Source: SW-4-43-9 sp047617985 (GTDB lineage Archaea; Nanohalarchaeota; Nanosalinia; Nanosalinales; Nanosalinaceae). From it: 28,009 bases of DNA. Position 1 is the stretch's first letter; each line of letters opens with the position of its first letter. Under the pieces are notes generated by a model. The model ran no database searches. It was not told the origin of the DNA and saw only the letters and a program-made list of their open reading frames with translations. Made by a program: the position numbers and the translations under genes. This document shows positions 14,535 to 22,682 of the stretch, in pieces. The stretch is taken from NCBI GenBank assembly GCA_047617985.1, contig JBLGBS010000011.1, positions 1-28,009 of the forward strand, written 5' to 3'.

Positions 14535-14741
14535 ATGATTCCTGACGAAGATCTACGAGATCTAATCGGCGGCGGCATAGCCGGTCTTGCACTCTACATA
14601 CTTGGTTTAAAAGCAACGAGAGGAATAATCAGTCCAGAAATAATTTTCAGTAATATAGGACTGCTCATACTAGCTGGGGTATTCATCGGAGGTGGCGGAG
14701 TTTTCTCTAAACTTCTTAGGGATTATCTGCAAGCGAGATAA
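14535..14741 (+). CDS. Small two-TM membrane protein, last gene of operon
   Basis: Protein of 68 residues from the ATG selected by the ribosome-binding site; an in-frame GTG at 14526 is inside that site. There are two hydrophobic helices, about 9-24 and 38-57, with Gly-rich stretches (G-G-G-I-A-G and G-G-G-G-V) that could favour helix packing, and a basic C-terminus. I recognise no family. It resembles the other small protein of the operon in size and topology, though not clearly in sequence. Confidence 0.62.
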   Translation: MIPDEDLRDLIGGGIAGLALYILGLKATRGIISPEIIFSNIGLLILAGVFIGGGGVFSKLLRDYLQAR

Positions 14742-14790
14742 CAATATTTTCCTTTCTTTATCTACTCTTTTCTTAGATGATTCAATAAGA
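14742..14790 (+). terminator. T-rich termination region
   Basis: Several T-rich tracts (TTTTCC, CTTTCTTTA, CTTTTCTTA) directly after the four-gene operon and before the convergent HEPN gene fit archaeal T-tract termination. There is no strong hairpin. Confidence 0.35.
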
Positions 14791-14808
14791 AAAACAGAAC
14801 TCAACTGG

Positions 14809-15579
14809 CTAAAAAGCTCTTAATCTAATTTGATTCTTCACTTTTCTCTCTGATAAAGTCAAAGTTTCAAAGTCTTCTTCGAATTTATGTAGAGATTCTT
14901 TATCGTAATGCATTGGTTCATCAGAGTGCGAAATATGTTCAATAAACTGTTTCTCGTGCATGATCTTGTTCCTAAACTTCCTCAACTGGTTCTGAGGTAA
15001 AGTCAAATTGAACTCGGATCTTGTGTGCAGGAAAGAAATTAAATGACCCAGATCCGCATGTTGGAACGGTTTGAAGCTATCACTATCCGCATTTTCTAGC
15101 CGTTTCAGTGTTTGAGTATAGTAGTTATCCTCTTCCTTATTATGTGCCTTCGTCTTAAAATAACTCGTTAAGTCAGAATCACTCAAATTTTCTGTTTTGA
15201 AAAGCTCTCTTAAAGAAGTTTCTAAATCGAAAACCTTCTTGTATAGATACTCGTAAATTGGGCGACTATTATAATCACAAAAATGCATAATGCCTGTAAG
15301 TTTTCCTGAATCATAGACAAAAAGAATATCTGATCCTGTAAATTTATCTATAACTTTAGGATCTAAACAGCCTTCTCCGCTATTGACCTTTTCAGACTCC
15401 TCAATAGACTGTTCCTCAAAACTTCCTTTGTCAAGTATGTTTTTAGTATTTCCTTCATAACCCGGCAACTGATCAATATCTCGCCTCTGGCAAAACCTCT
15501 TTAGAGATCCCTCAAAATCCGAGTCAAAATAAATTATCTTATCAGTACAAACATCACCTACCTTCGGCATACCAGTCAT
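14809..15579 (-). CDS. CBS-like/HEPN protein with Rx4H ribonuclease motif
   Basis: Protein of about 256 residues from ATG 15579; an in-frame TTG at 15600 would add 7, and the numbers here use that longer form. The C-terminal half is helical and has R210-N-K-I-M-H215, the Rx4H signature of HEPN RNases. The N-terminal half looks like a pair of CBS repeats: V-G-D-V-C-T-D-K-I-I-Y then R-D-I-D-Q-L-P (14-46), and I-L-F-V-Y-D-S-G-K-L-T-G-I-M-H-F-C-D (92-109). CBS pairs usually bind adenosyl nucleotides. It lies 52 bp downstream of the large R-M gene on the same strand, so the two are probably co-transcribed. It is probably a conditional RNA-cutting toxin; this function is inferred. Confidence 0.68.
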   Translation of the reverse strand: MTGMPKVGDVCTDKIIYFDSDFEGSLKRFCQRRDIDQLPGYEGNTKNILDKGSFEEQSIEESEKVNSGEGCLDPKVIDKFTGSDILFVYDSGKLTGIMHFCDYNSRPIYEYLYKKVFDLETSLRELFKTENLSDSDLTSYFKTKAHNKEEDNYYTQTLKRLENADSDSFKPFQHADLGHLISFLHTRSEFNLTLPQNQLRKFRNKIMHEKQFIEHISHSDEPMHYDKESLHKFEEDFETLTLSERKVKNQIRLRAF

Positions 15580-15631
15580 GAAAGACCAATTTGTAAACAA
15601 AATCTAAAAATTCTTCTATTCTACTATAACC

Positions 15632-18600
15632 TCAACGAACTTCTGCAAACTTCTCCATTATAGAGGCCTTCTCACTTTCAGGAGTATCCAAGGAATACAA
15701 AACAGTCTCAACTTCTTCCTCAGTCAAATCATACAAATCAAAGACGATCGCATCAATCTCATCCTCCAATTCGTCAATCTTATTCATTAGAGGCTCCAGA
15801 GTCAACATAGAATTCTCCCACTCATCCTTCATCAATTCTCTAAACTCTCGTGACTTGACATTTCCATCAATCTGAGACTTATTCTTCTTCGCAATCCGCA
15901 TAAACTCATCAAAGTCATACTCCCAATACTCACGCATATGAGTCTTGAGAGATAGCTCGTCTACTTCTACATTCCATTCGGATTCAACCCATTCAAGAAA
16001 ACCTCTCTTTTCTTCTTGAACACTTTCCTTAGCAGAAATTATTTTATCTGCTTTTCTCTCTAAATCATCAGGCAGTTTATCCAGTTCAAGAACTGGCATT
16101 TTCTTTACTTTCCCTGGCTCATAACGATTGATGCCATGATAATCAGATCCGCGGTAAGAGTACCATGCAGTCAATAACGCAGAGTTCAGATAAGCAATTA
16201 ATTTCAGGTTATTTTCGGTGTCTTTGTGAGATACAAACGCATTTGTGCCTTTAAAAACCGTATTTTCTTTATCTAGGCAAAATGAGTTACTATTGCCTGT
16301 TCTTGGAGTCATTAACTTTGAATCTAGACTCTTAATGATGTCAAAATTCCTTATTCTTGGGAATTTCCACCATTCTTCCTTATCATCTAGAAGCTCATCT
16401 CTATGACTCTCAATGTGTTTGTAAATACCATCTAAAGAAGATTTAACATCATCGAAAGAATCAAATTCATTTAGTATGATCCAGTACTCTCCACTAGAAT
16501 CTTTATAGTATCTTTGAAGTCTTTTCGAGCTCTTTACTACTGGAAAAGCATATTTTTTGTCTTTATCAGAAAGTTTCCGATACTGATCTTCAGTTATCGT
16601 GAAATAGTCCATTAAATCTGTTGGAGGCTGGAAACCTCCTCCTATCTCATATTTGCCTTCCCTTAATCTATGATCTGATTGCTTTTCAATACTGATTAGG
16701 TCATCTAAAACTTCATCAAAGACCCATTTTTCCCCTAAAAGATTATTCACATCTCTTGAGTGGGTTTCTACAAATTGGGTATTGTCCAAATCATCCAAGG
16801 CTGATTTTACACTTTCAGTATCCTCGGAGTTAATAAATTGGGCTCTAAGATTGCTGTTTTGAGCATTTGAATTCTTTTCGCTTTCAATAATCAGAGAATT
16901 AGTTCCAATAGTTTCTCTAGAGCTTTTGAAAACTCTAAAGTCTTCATTGAAATAAATTACTTTATTCTCGCAGTTTTTAAGGTAAAAGTCACGGAAATCT
17001 TTAGCCTTAGGTCTTTCGGTCCACTCCTGTGGAAGTATAAATGAGAGGGTACAACTCTCATCTAACAAGTCATAACTCAATTGTTGGAAGAAAAGATGGA
17101 TGTTAGGCTGAGCGTCTCCATGATTCGGTCTGCATTTATAATTCAGTTCTCTGTATTCGCCCGATTTCAATAAGTCCAACTCGTCTTTGAATTCTGACCA
17201 TTTTACATATGGAGGATTTCCTACTACTGCATCAAACCCAGAATCTTCCTTTTCTACTCCTTCTTCTATGTCGAAGAATACTTCTGGGAATTCGAGTTTC
17301 CAGTGGAAGAATCCTTTTTGGTTGGAGATGTTGTCTTCTTCGTACTTTACATCTCTTTTTGAACTATCTGTTGCCTTTTGCACCCAATCTTCCTCAACAA
17401 CTCGGTCCCATTCTTCGTCGCCTTCTTCTTTTTGTTCTTGTAGTTTGAAGGCTTGTAGAAGTCTGTTGTAATCGTCTATCTTGTAATCGTTTTCGAAGTA
17501 GTGGCTGGTGTAGACATCTGCGAGTACATCAAATCTTTTTCTAAATGGGAAGTCTAGGAATTCTTGGTATAGTTCTTCCTGTTCTTTGATATCTTCTGGG
17601 TTGTCGGCCTGTTTTTCCTGTATTTCTTTGAATTTTTTGAGCATTTCTTGTACATTGGCTCTGACTACTCCTGCGTTTTCCTCTCCAAATTCTTCTCCTA
17701 TTGTGACTTGTCTTTCGCTGTCTTCGTCTTCTTCTGGGTGTCGGTTGATGTCGTGGATGTCTGCTCCGATCAAACTGTTTCCTGTTTTGATGTGGTGGTC
17801 TAGGAATGAGAGTGGTTTGTCTTCGGAGATTGTTTTCAGCCAGATTGATAGTTTACCTAGCTCTGTAGCCAATGGATTTACATCGACTCCGTATACGCAT
17901 TGACGGGCTACTTCTCTCTTCGCTTGTTCAATCTCTATCTCTTTATGATCTACTAATTCAGTAGCGAGATAATCTATTAATTCTACCAAGAAATGTGCTG
18001 ATCCCATTGCAGGGTCCAGGATCTGCATGTCTAGGATTGCTTCTGCTTTCTCTTCATCTGTTTCAAGGTCTTCAATTTCTTCTTCTACTTTGGATCCTAC
18101 AGTGTTTTCCACAATGTATTTGACGATGTAGTCTGGCGTGTAGTAGCTTCCTGTGGCCTTTCTTTCCCCGTCGTCTGTTACTAGGTATGGTTGTCCTTCT
18201 TCTATTATGTCGTCATCGCTGAAGCTGTCGCCATCTTCCTCGGCTTTTTCTACTGTTTTGACTACTTTGTCGCCGTCTTCCTTGACTTCGACCATGTCTT
18301 CATCTGCTTTTTCAAGCTGGTATTCGAGTAGGCCTTCGTAGATGCCTCCGAGGTGTCTTACTGAGAGGTCATAGTAGTCTACTCTTGCTTTTCCTTTTTG
18401 ATCTCCTTTTTCAGTTCTAGCGACTAGATCTAGTACTTTAGCTAGATAACTGTCTCTGAGCGTATATTTATCGAAAAATGGATAGTTTTCTTGATCAAAT
18501 AGCCCGCCATTGTATGCCGGAATGTAAAATTCATCTTTTGGAATACCTTCAGATTGACTTCCTTTATCTATCATAGGAAAGATTTGGTTATTTAGTTGAA

Positions 18601-19648
18601 GCCATTTTAGTGTGCCATGTGAAAATGCTTCTTCGGCCTTTCCGTCATTTTCATCTAATTTCGTAGTAACCTCGTCTATCAAGCTATTTATGCTGTAATC
18701 ATCGTAGCCCTCTTCCTCTGGATTACCAAGGATTCCTCTTGAGTCTGCATAAAGTACGAAGAGAATACGGTAAAGCAAAATGAAAGAATGATTATGTATT
18801 TTCTCTATAGGTTCATCTTCGATGCCTCTATCCTTATTTTTCTTAATTTCCATGAATCCTTTAGCTATCCATTCTAAAGCTTCATAGATATTTTTCTCCA
18901 GATCTTCTCCTATGTCTTCTGCATACTGTAGGCTTTCTTCCAGTATTTCGTCTAGTATTTTGTCACCTTCATCTCCTTGGAAGGCCTGTTTTCTGAAGAA
19001 TATGTAGAAGTATTTGAACTCTTCAAGCCTCTCTTCTCTAGGTCTTTCAGATGTAAGAAGGTTCTCGATATCTACTTCATAGTATGTGTCTAATCTGTTA
19101 CTTGCTTCTCGGTGGACTAATCTCCATTTCTTTCCATTTGTTAAAACTCCCCATTGAGGAGGGTTTTCGATAAGGTAGTCTACGATCTGTTTAGTAGGGT
19201 TGCTGTCATCTGTGGACATGTCTCCCGTGGACGTCTTTTTCTCCAGGTCTTTCTTCCAGGCCTTTGCTTCTACAAGCCCTATGGCATGTTCGTAGTAATC
19301 TCCTGAATCAAGTGCTTGTTTTTTCTTTTCAGATGTGTCATAGAGGGCATAATCAGGTATTTTCTGACTGTTGCCACTTTTCTTTTCCTGTTCCTTCTTA
19401 AAATCTAATACTCTGCGCAGTATAGGTGTTATAAATTCATTTCTTACTTCTTCCTCATTATTTTTTCTATGTGTGAGAAGTTCTTTCTGTTCGCTGTAAA
19501 TTTCTTTTAGTTCCTCGAAAGCCTCTTCTATCTCATCTTCGTCTACTTCCCAGATGCTCGTTCTCTGGATTACTTTTTTGAGGTAATGTCGTGAGAAGAG
19601 GTTTTCATTTTTATATGGAGAAAGTTGCTTTTGAACAGACTGAGCCAT
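15632..19648 (-). CDS. Type IIG restriction-modification enzyme (Eco57I-like methylase fused to nuclease)
   Basis: A single 1338-residue chain with restriction and modification activities. A PD-(D/E)XK nuclease is at the N-terminus: E71, P98-D99, and E127-A-K129 with Q154. A helical linker of about 300 residues follows. The adenine-methylase domain has D545-P-A-M-G-S (SAM-binding motif I) shortly after T-G-S-Y-Y-T-P, and the catalytic N811-P-P-Y. A TaqI-C-like target-recognition region (about 1020-1200, with G-T-N-A-F and L-L-T-A-W-Y-S) and a helical tail complete it. The size and order match Eco57I/BREX-PglX-like proteins. No other BREX gene is present, so type IIG is the simpler reading. 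All key residues are intact. The target sequence is unknown. Confidence 0.9.
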   Translation of the reverse strand: MAQSVQKQLSPYKNENLFSRHYLKKVIQRTSIWEVDEDEIEEAFEELKEIYSEQKELLTHRKNNEEEVRNEFITPILRRVLDFKKEQEKKSGNSQKIPDYALYDTSEKKKQALDSGDYYEHAIGLVEAKAWKKDLEKKTSTGDMSTDDSNPTKQIVDYLIENPPQWGVLTNGKKWRLVHREASNRLDTYYEVDIENLLTSERPREERLEEFKYFYIFFRKQAFQGDEGDKILDEILEESLQYAEDIGEDLEKNIYEALEWIAKGFMEIKKNKDRGIEDEPIEKIHNHSFILLYRILFVLYADSRGILGNPEEEGYDDYSINSLIDEVTTKLDENDGKAEEAFSHGTLKWLQLNNQIFPMIDKGSQSEGIPKDEFYIPAYNGGLFDQENYPFFDKYTLRDSYLAKVLDLVARTEKGDQKGKARVDYYDLSVRHLGGIYEGLLEYQLEKADEDMVEVKEDGDKVVKTVEKAEEDGDSFSDDDIIEEGQPYLVTDDGERKATGSYYTPDYIVKYIVENTVGSKVEEEIEDLETDEEKAEAILDMQILDPAMGSAHFLVELIDYLATELVDHKEIEIEQAKREVARQCVYGVDVNPLATELGKLSIWLKTISEDKPLSFLDHHIKTGNSLIGADIHDINRHPEEDEDSERQVTIGEEFGEENAGVVRANVQEMLKKFKEIQEKQADNPEDIKEQEELYQEFLDFPFRKRFDVLADVYTSHYFENDYKIDDYNRLLQAFKLQEQKEEGDEEWDRVVEEDWVQKATDSSKRDVKYEEDNISNQKGFFHWKLEFPEVFFDIEEGVEKEDSGFDAVVGNPPYVKWSEFKDELDLLKSGEYRELNYKCRPNHGDAQPNIHLFFQQLSYDLLDESCTLSFILPQEWTERPKAKDFRDFYLKNCENKVIYFNEDFRVFKSSRETIGTNSLIIESEKNSNAQNSNLRAQFINSEDTESVKSALDDLDNTQFVETHSRDVNNLLGEKWVFDEVLDDLISIEKQSDHRLREGKYEIGGGFQPPTDLMDYFTITEDQYRKLSDKDKKYAFPVVKSSKRLQRYYKDSSGEYWIILNEFDSFDDVKSSLDGIYKHIESHRDELLDDKEEWWKFPRIRNFDIIKSLDSKLMTPRTGNSNSFCLDKENTVFKGTNAFVSHKDTENNLKLIAYLNSALLTAWYSYRGSDYHGINRYEPGKVKKMPVLELDKLPDDLERKADKIISAKESVQEEKRGFLEWVESEWNVEVDELSLKTHMREYWEYDFDEFMRIAKKNKSQIDGNVKSREFRELMKDEWENSMLTLEPLMNKIDELEDEIDAIVFDLYDLTEEEVETVLYSLDTPESEKASIMEKFAEVR

Positions 19649-19744
19649 ATTATAATTTTTCTATAATATATGTTAAAAATCCACTCCAATAGATAACGTT
19701 CCGTATTTCAAAAGAAATTAGATACTCGAGATTAAATTTCCGTT

Positions 19745-20623
19745 ATGGAGTTTCAGTTCCTGAAGTTTTCGGAGAATGATTTGATTTTAGCTAGTGTTGG
19801 TATAGTTATTTTGACAATCCATTTTCTGCCGGATACAGTCAGAAATGTATTGATTTTTAATCATCAGTCTCCATCAATATTTGCTGCTTTCTCTACTCAT
19901 CTTGTTCATGCTTCAAATCAGCATCTGCTAGGCAATGTCTTTATTGGATTTACTGCTTTACTTTTGCTTCAGTACTTTTTCGAGGGCGTTAATAGAGAGG
20001 ACATGTTTAGAAAACTGGCAGGTTTTTACCTATTATTGCTACCATGGATTATAACCGGTTTATCTTTTCTAATTTTCAATTTAGCTAATATTGATCTTCA
20101 AAACAGCGTGGGTTTTTCTGCTCTTGCTCTAGCTTTCGTAGGTTCAATTCCTCCGACAATATTCTATTACATCAAAAATTCTAAGATAGAAGATCTCTCT
20201 GTGGCCGACTCGGCTCCTTTCTTTCAGATAGGCCTAGTTTTTATATTGGCTTCATACATTCTGATATGGTTCAATAGCAGCATAATCAGTTTGAGCGTTG
20301 AAATAATAGCAGTCCTATTTCTGTCGTCATTAGGTCTTTTAGCTTATTCAGAATATAGATTAATGGAGATTTTAGAAAATAAGCTAAATCTTTCCCTCAA
20401 AGAACTCGGGAATATCTTTTCTAGAAAGGAGCAGGTTGTGCTTGTCTTTTCAGTTCTAGTTTTCGTGTTTGGAGCTCTTTTGGTCGCGCCTTCTTCAGGG
20501 ATAGTTAGTGAAGGAGGTCTAGTGAATATTATTTCACATATGGTAGGATTTACCTTAGGATTTTATTGTGCTGAGGCTTACTTGATGGAAAGTTATCCAC
20601 GGTTAAAGAGTTATTTCCAGTAG
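19745..20623 (+). CDS. Rhomboid-family intramembrane serine protease
   Basis: Protein of 292 residues with about seven hydrophobic segments. Rhomboid signatures are visible: H52-L-V-H-A-S-N-Q-H-L-L-G-N64 (the H-x-x-x-N oxyanion region), G123-F-S125-A-L as the catalytic serine, and H265 in S-H-M-V-G-F-T-L-G as the base. Rhomboids cut membrane proteins within their transmembrane helices. The usual G-x-S-G is G-F-S-A here, a known kind of variation. It lies in the defence-like region between the R-M gene (divergent) and the GmrSD remnant, whose reading frame ends inside its last codons. Confidence 0.78.
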   Translation: MEFQFLKFSENDLILASVGIVILTIHFLPDTVRNVLIFNHQSPSIFAAFSTHLVHASNQHLLGNVFIGFTALLLLQYFFEGVNREDMFRKLAGFYLLLLPWIITGLSFLIFNLANIDLQNSVGFSALALAFVGSIPPTIFYYIKNSKIEDLSVADSAPFFQIGLVFILASYILIWFNSSIISLSVEIIAVLFLSSLGLLAYSEYRLMEILENKLNLSLKELGNIFSRKEQVVLVFSVLVFVFGALLVAPSSGIVSEGGLVNIISHMVGFTLGFYCAEAYLMESYPRLKSYFQ

Positions 20624-20897
20624 TTGCTCTCAGGTCCTGGCCAGACTTTCTTGGTTGTTTCTGCAAGCTTTCTTCCTCTCTCTTCTATTGTGTCTTCGTT
20701 CCATTCGTCCCCCCGTTATCCACTAATTCTTGGTTAAGTCGGAGGACAGTGTGTTCTTCGACTGCCTGTCTTTTCTCCTCCCATCCAGAGTTGGAAACGG
20801 ATGGATTAAGTTCGTCGGTCAGAACTGTTAGGTTTCCTGCAGTTTTCTTGAAATAGAAGTAGTTAATCCTTGCCTTCAATCGCCATTCTATCTCCAC
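20611..20897 (-). pseudogene. C-terminal remnant of GmrSD-type (DUF1524) restriction enzyme, frameshifted
   Basis: The minus strand first encodes A-G-N-L-T-V-L-T-D-E-L-N (with W-E-E-K-R soon after), then, in another frame, W-N-E-D-T-I-E-E-R-G-R-K-L-A and K-V-W-P-G-P, ending TAA at 20611. Together these are the C-terminal block of DUF1524 proteins, the HNH half of GmrSD type IV restriction enzymes that attack modified phage DNA. The frames join at a run of six C/G (20709-20714); seven (or four) would restore one frame. The rest of the protein, including DUF262 and the HNH residues, is missing, so even without the frameshift it is a fragment. Its upstream end merges with the PD-(D/E)XK gene at 20863. 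Confidence 0.75.
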
Positions 20898-21498
20898 TTG
20901 AGATTGCTATTCTTTTTTGGCTTATTTCTTGAGAGGGTTCCGCTAGTTTGGAATCCTCTATGAGTCTTATTTGTTCTTTTTCCTTATTCCATTTTCTAAG
21001 CTCTGTAGTATACTTATCAGGTAAATCAGTTATATCTACTGTTACAAAGAGCGGTAAAACTTCAGTGTTTTCTGCTACATGAATGAAAGCTTCCCGTTGT
21101 TCATGGTATATTCTACCATCCTTCCCTGTCTTAATCTCTAAAGGAAATTGAAGTAGTTCCTCATTTTGGTGTAGAGTTCCTATTTCTGCTATAACTATTG
21201 CGTCAGGTCGCCAAGCCGGGTTATTACTAAAAGAATCTTGATCCTCAGTATCTTTCTTATGATAGTTCCATTTCAGTTTGGAGCTATAGCTACGTCTTTC
21301 CTTCTTATATGTGTCATCTTTTCCTATTATTTCTAGATCTATAATTTCAGCTGATCCTACCTCTTTGGAGTAGTTTTGTGATAGATAGTTGAGCAGGAAG
21401 TTGAACAGCTTAGGATGAAAGTTGGGATTAACTCGTGAAGGGTGCAAATAAATTGTTTCTCCTATCAAACCTTTCTGTTTATCTTTTAGCTTAGGCAC
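20863..21498 (-). CDS. PD-(D/E)XK nuclease-like protein
   Basis: Protein of 211 residues. The core W-R-P-D99-A-I-V-I-A-E, then F-P-L-E121-I-K123-T-G-K and a following Q134, has the order and spacing of a PD-(D/E)XK active site, with beta strands around each element (L-P-L-F-V-T-V-D after it). I cannot assign it to a specific restriction-enzyme family. The GTG start at 21498 has a TATA-like TTTAAA (21520-21525) 25 bp upstream, implying a leaderless transcript. The last 35 bp overlap the remnant of the GmrSD-type gene in another frame, so its own C-terminus may have been created by the same rearrangement. Confidence 0.6.
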   Translation of the reverse strand: MPKLKDKQKGLIGETIYLHPSRVNPNFHPKLFNFLLNYLSQNYSKEVGSAEIIDLEIIGKDDTYKKERRSYSSKLKWNYHKKDTEDQDSFSNNPAWRPDAIVIAEIGTLHQNEELLQFPLEIKTGKDGRIYHEQREAFIHVAENTEVLPLFVTVDITDLPDKYTTELRKWNKEKEQIRLIEDSKLAEPSQEISQKRIAISSGDRMAIEGKD

Positions 21499-21519
21499 AT
21501 TGATATGTTTGCTTCTTTG

Positions 21520-21526
21520 TTTAAAG
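21520..21526 (-). promoter_or_regulatory. TATA-like element of the PD-(D/E)XK gene
   Basis: CTTTAAA on the minus strand, centred 25 bp before the GTG at 21498. Confidence 0.4.
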
Positions 21527-21574
21527 TAGTTTTAGCAAGCTTCAGATTTAAGCAAGAATACAGGGTTGAGTAAA

Positions 21575-21725
21575 AACAGAGGGTGGGCTGAAGCGCTCAG
21601 TCACAGCTAGGCTGTTCGAGGCCTTCCTCAAAAGAGGAAAGCACGGCTTCCAAGCCCGACCCGCCCCACATGAATTTCAGCGGGACTATTAGTTTTGTGA
21701 CCCTGATTTACAGGGTCAACTAACT
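21575..21725 (+). ncRNA. Candidate structured RNA
   Basis: This 265-bp gap between genes holds locally GC-rich, foldable sequence. GGGTGGGCT (21581-21589) pairs with AGCCC-G-ACCC (21653-21662, one bulge), enclosing ACAGC-TAG-GCTGT and TTCCTC-AAAA-GAGGAA (21624-21639). A second domain has TTAGTT (21689-21694) plus GACCCTG (21699-21705) pairing with CAGGGTC (21711-21717) plus AACTAA (21718-21723). A TTTAAG at 21547-21552 could serve as TATA box for a plus-strand transcript starting near 21575. The opposite strand folds equally and would be the 3' region of the YccF operon, so the strand is uncertain. No known RNA family was recognised; AGAGGAAAG only faintly recalls RNase P. Confidence 0.35.
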
Positions 21726-21763
21726 GTTGGATGCGAAGAGTTATCCCTGTACCGGTTGTAGAT

Positions 21764-22192
21764 TTATCCTGATCTGTACAGCGTGGTTATCTCAGGCAAC
21801 CTATTCAGCATCCAGATTCCTAACGGAAGCCCTAGAACTGTTAGGCATACCAGGTAGCCTGTTATCATCCAGATCAGGCTCAGCCACCATCCGATCAGAA
21901 CAAAGTAAACTGCTCTCAACAGTATATTTGTCTGTTCGACGTTGACCGATCTTACTTCGCCGTCTCTGATTTCTTTGGCTTTCTGTGTGTCTTTGAGTGT
22001 CAGGACTTTCGGTGTCCAGCTTATCATCTTCAAACCTACCGGCAGAAAAATTACTGTTACATTGAGTATCCACGCGACCAGCAGCCAGACCGCGGTTATT
22101 TCCCAGCCGAGAAAGATGAACCACAGCGCTCTGATTACAATATTCGGGCTTCCGCCTTCACTGATTATACCGGAGTTGTTTTCTTCTGTCAT
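21764..22192 (-). CDS. YccF-family inner-membrane protein
   Basis: Protein of 142 residues made of two similar halves, each with R-A-(L/V)-(W/Y)-F at the start, a G-W-x-x-(S/T) helix, and L-P-(V/L)-G at the end (about 21-67 and 92-138). This duplicated arrangement and the second half's F-V-L-I-G-W-W-L-S-L-I-W and L-P-L-G-I-W-M-L-N-R-L-P are typical of YccF (DUF307). Four membrane segments are expected. Function is unknown. Its start overlaps the stop of the PEBP gene by 4 bp, so the two are co-translated. Confidence 0.85.
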   Translation of the reverse strand: MTEENNSGIISEGGSPNIVIRALWFIFLGWEITAVWLLVAWILNVTVIFLPVGLKMISWTPKVLTLKDTQKAKEIRDGEVRSVNVEQTNILLRAVYFVLIGWWLSLIWMITGYLVCLTVLGLPLGIWMLNRLPEITTLYRSG

Positions 22193-22596
22193 TCTACCGG
22201 GTCGTATTTCCCTTCCAGCTGTGCTTTTTCCAGGACATGACCTTCCATCTCGGCTATTACGTCTGCTTTGGTTGAGTCGCTGTCGAGTTCAAGCTCTGTA
22301 TCTAAGGCATAAACTCTGAACCTGTAAGTATGTGTTCCGTCCGGCGGATTTGGCCCTCCATAGCCCTGGGATCCGAAGTCTGTTATTCCCTCAACGCCTA
22401 TTGATTCTCCTTCCCCAATCTCTGTTTTTGATGGATCGATGTTCCAGGCTGTCCAGTGATCCCAGATCTTTCCAGCTGGTTCCCGGGCGTCCGGGTCGTC
22501 CATCAGTAAGACGAGTGATTCCGCTCCGTCAGGAACACTGGAAATCTCCAGCGGAGGGCTGGTGTTCTCTCTTTTGTATCCGTGTTTTTCGGGCAT
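22189..22596 (-). CDS. YbhB/YbcL-family (PEBP) protein
   Basis: Protein of 135 residues of the phosphatidylethanolamine-binding protein fold, bacterial/archaeal branch. Conserved elements are N-T-S-P-P-L-E (11-17), D-D-P-D-A (33-37), W-D-H-W-T-A-W-N-I (45-53), G-G-P-N-P-P-D-G-T-H-T-Y-R-F (80-93) and the C-terminal H-V-L-E-K-A-Q-L-E-G-K-Y. The residues lining the small anion-binding pocket (Asp34, His47, His89) are present. It is cytoplasmic, with no signal peptide. The biochemical role of the family in archaea is not known. First gene of the operon with yccF. Confidence 0.9.
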   Translation of the reverse strand: MPEKHGYKRENTSPPLEISSVPDGAESLVLLMDDPDAREPAGKIWDHWTAWNIDPSKTEIGEGESIGVEGITDFGSQGYGGPNPPDGTHTYRFRVYALDTELELDSDSTKADVIAEMEGHVLEKAQLEGKYDPVE

Positions 22597-22682
22597 GTGT
22601 TCGCCGTCAGCAAAGGAGGGCTGGATAGTTTCATACAGTTTTATCCGGGCTGGAACTGTTTATTGTTTTCGGACTCCGGAAC

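Noticed and set aside
17187..18341. Several Ser-rich plus-strand open frames inside the R-M gene
   Set aside because: Antisense shadows of the Glu-rich coding sequence; no family likeness and no promoter.
15632..19648. PglX methylase of a BREX system
   Set aside because: The domain order could suit it, but no brxL, pglZ, brxC or other BREX gene is nearby and an N-terminal nuclease motif is present, which fits type IIG.
21581..21662. RNase P RNA
   Set aside because: AGAGGAAAG recalls the P4 strand, but the matching downstream element is not seen before the next gene and the overall fold does not fit.
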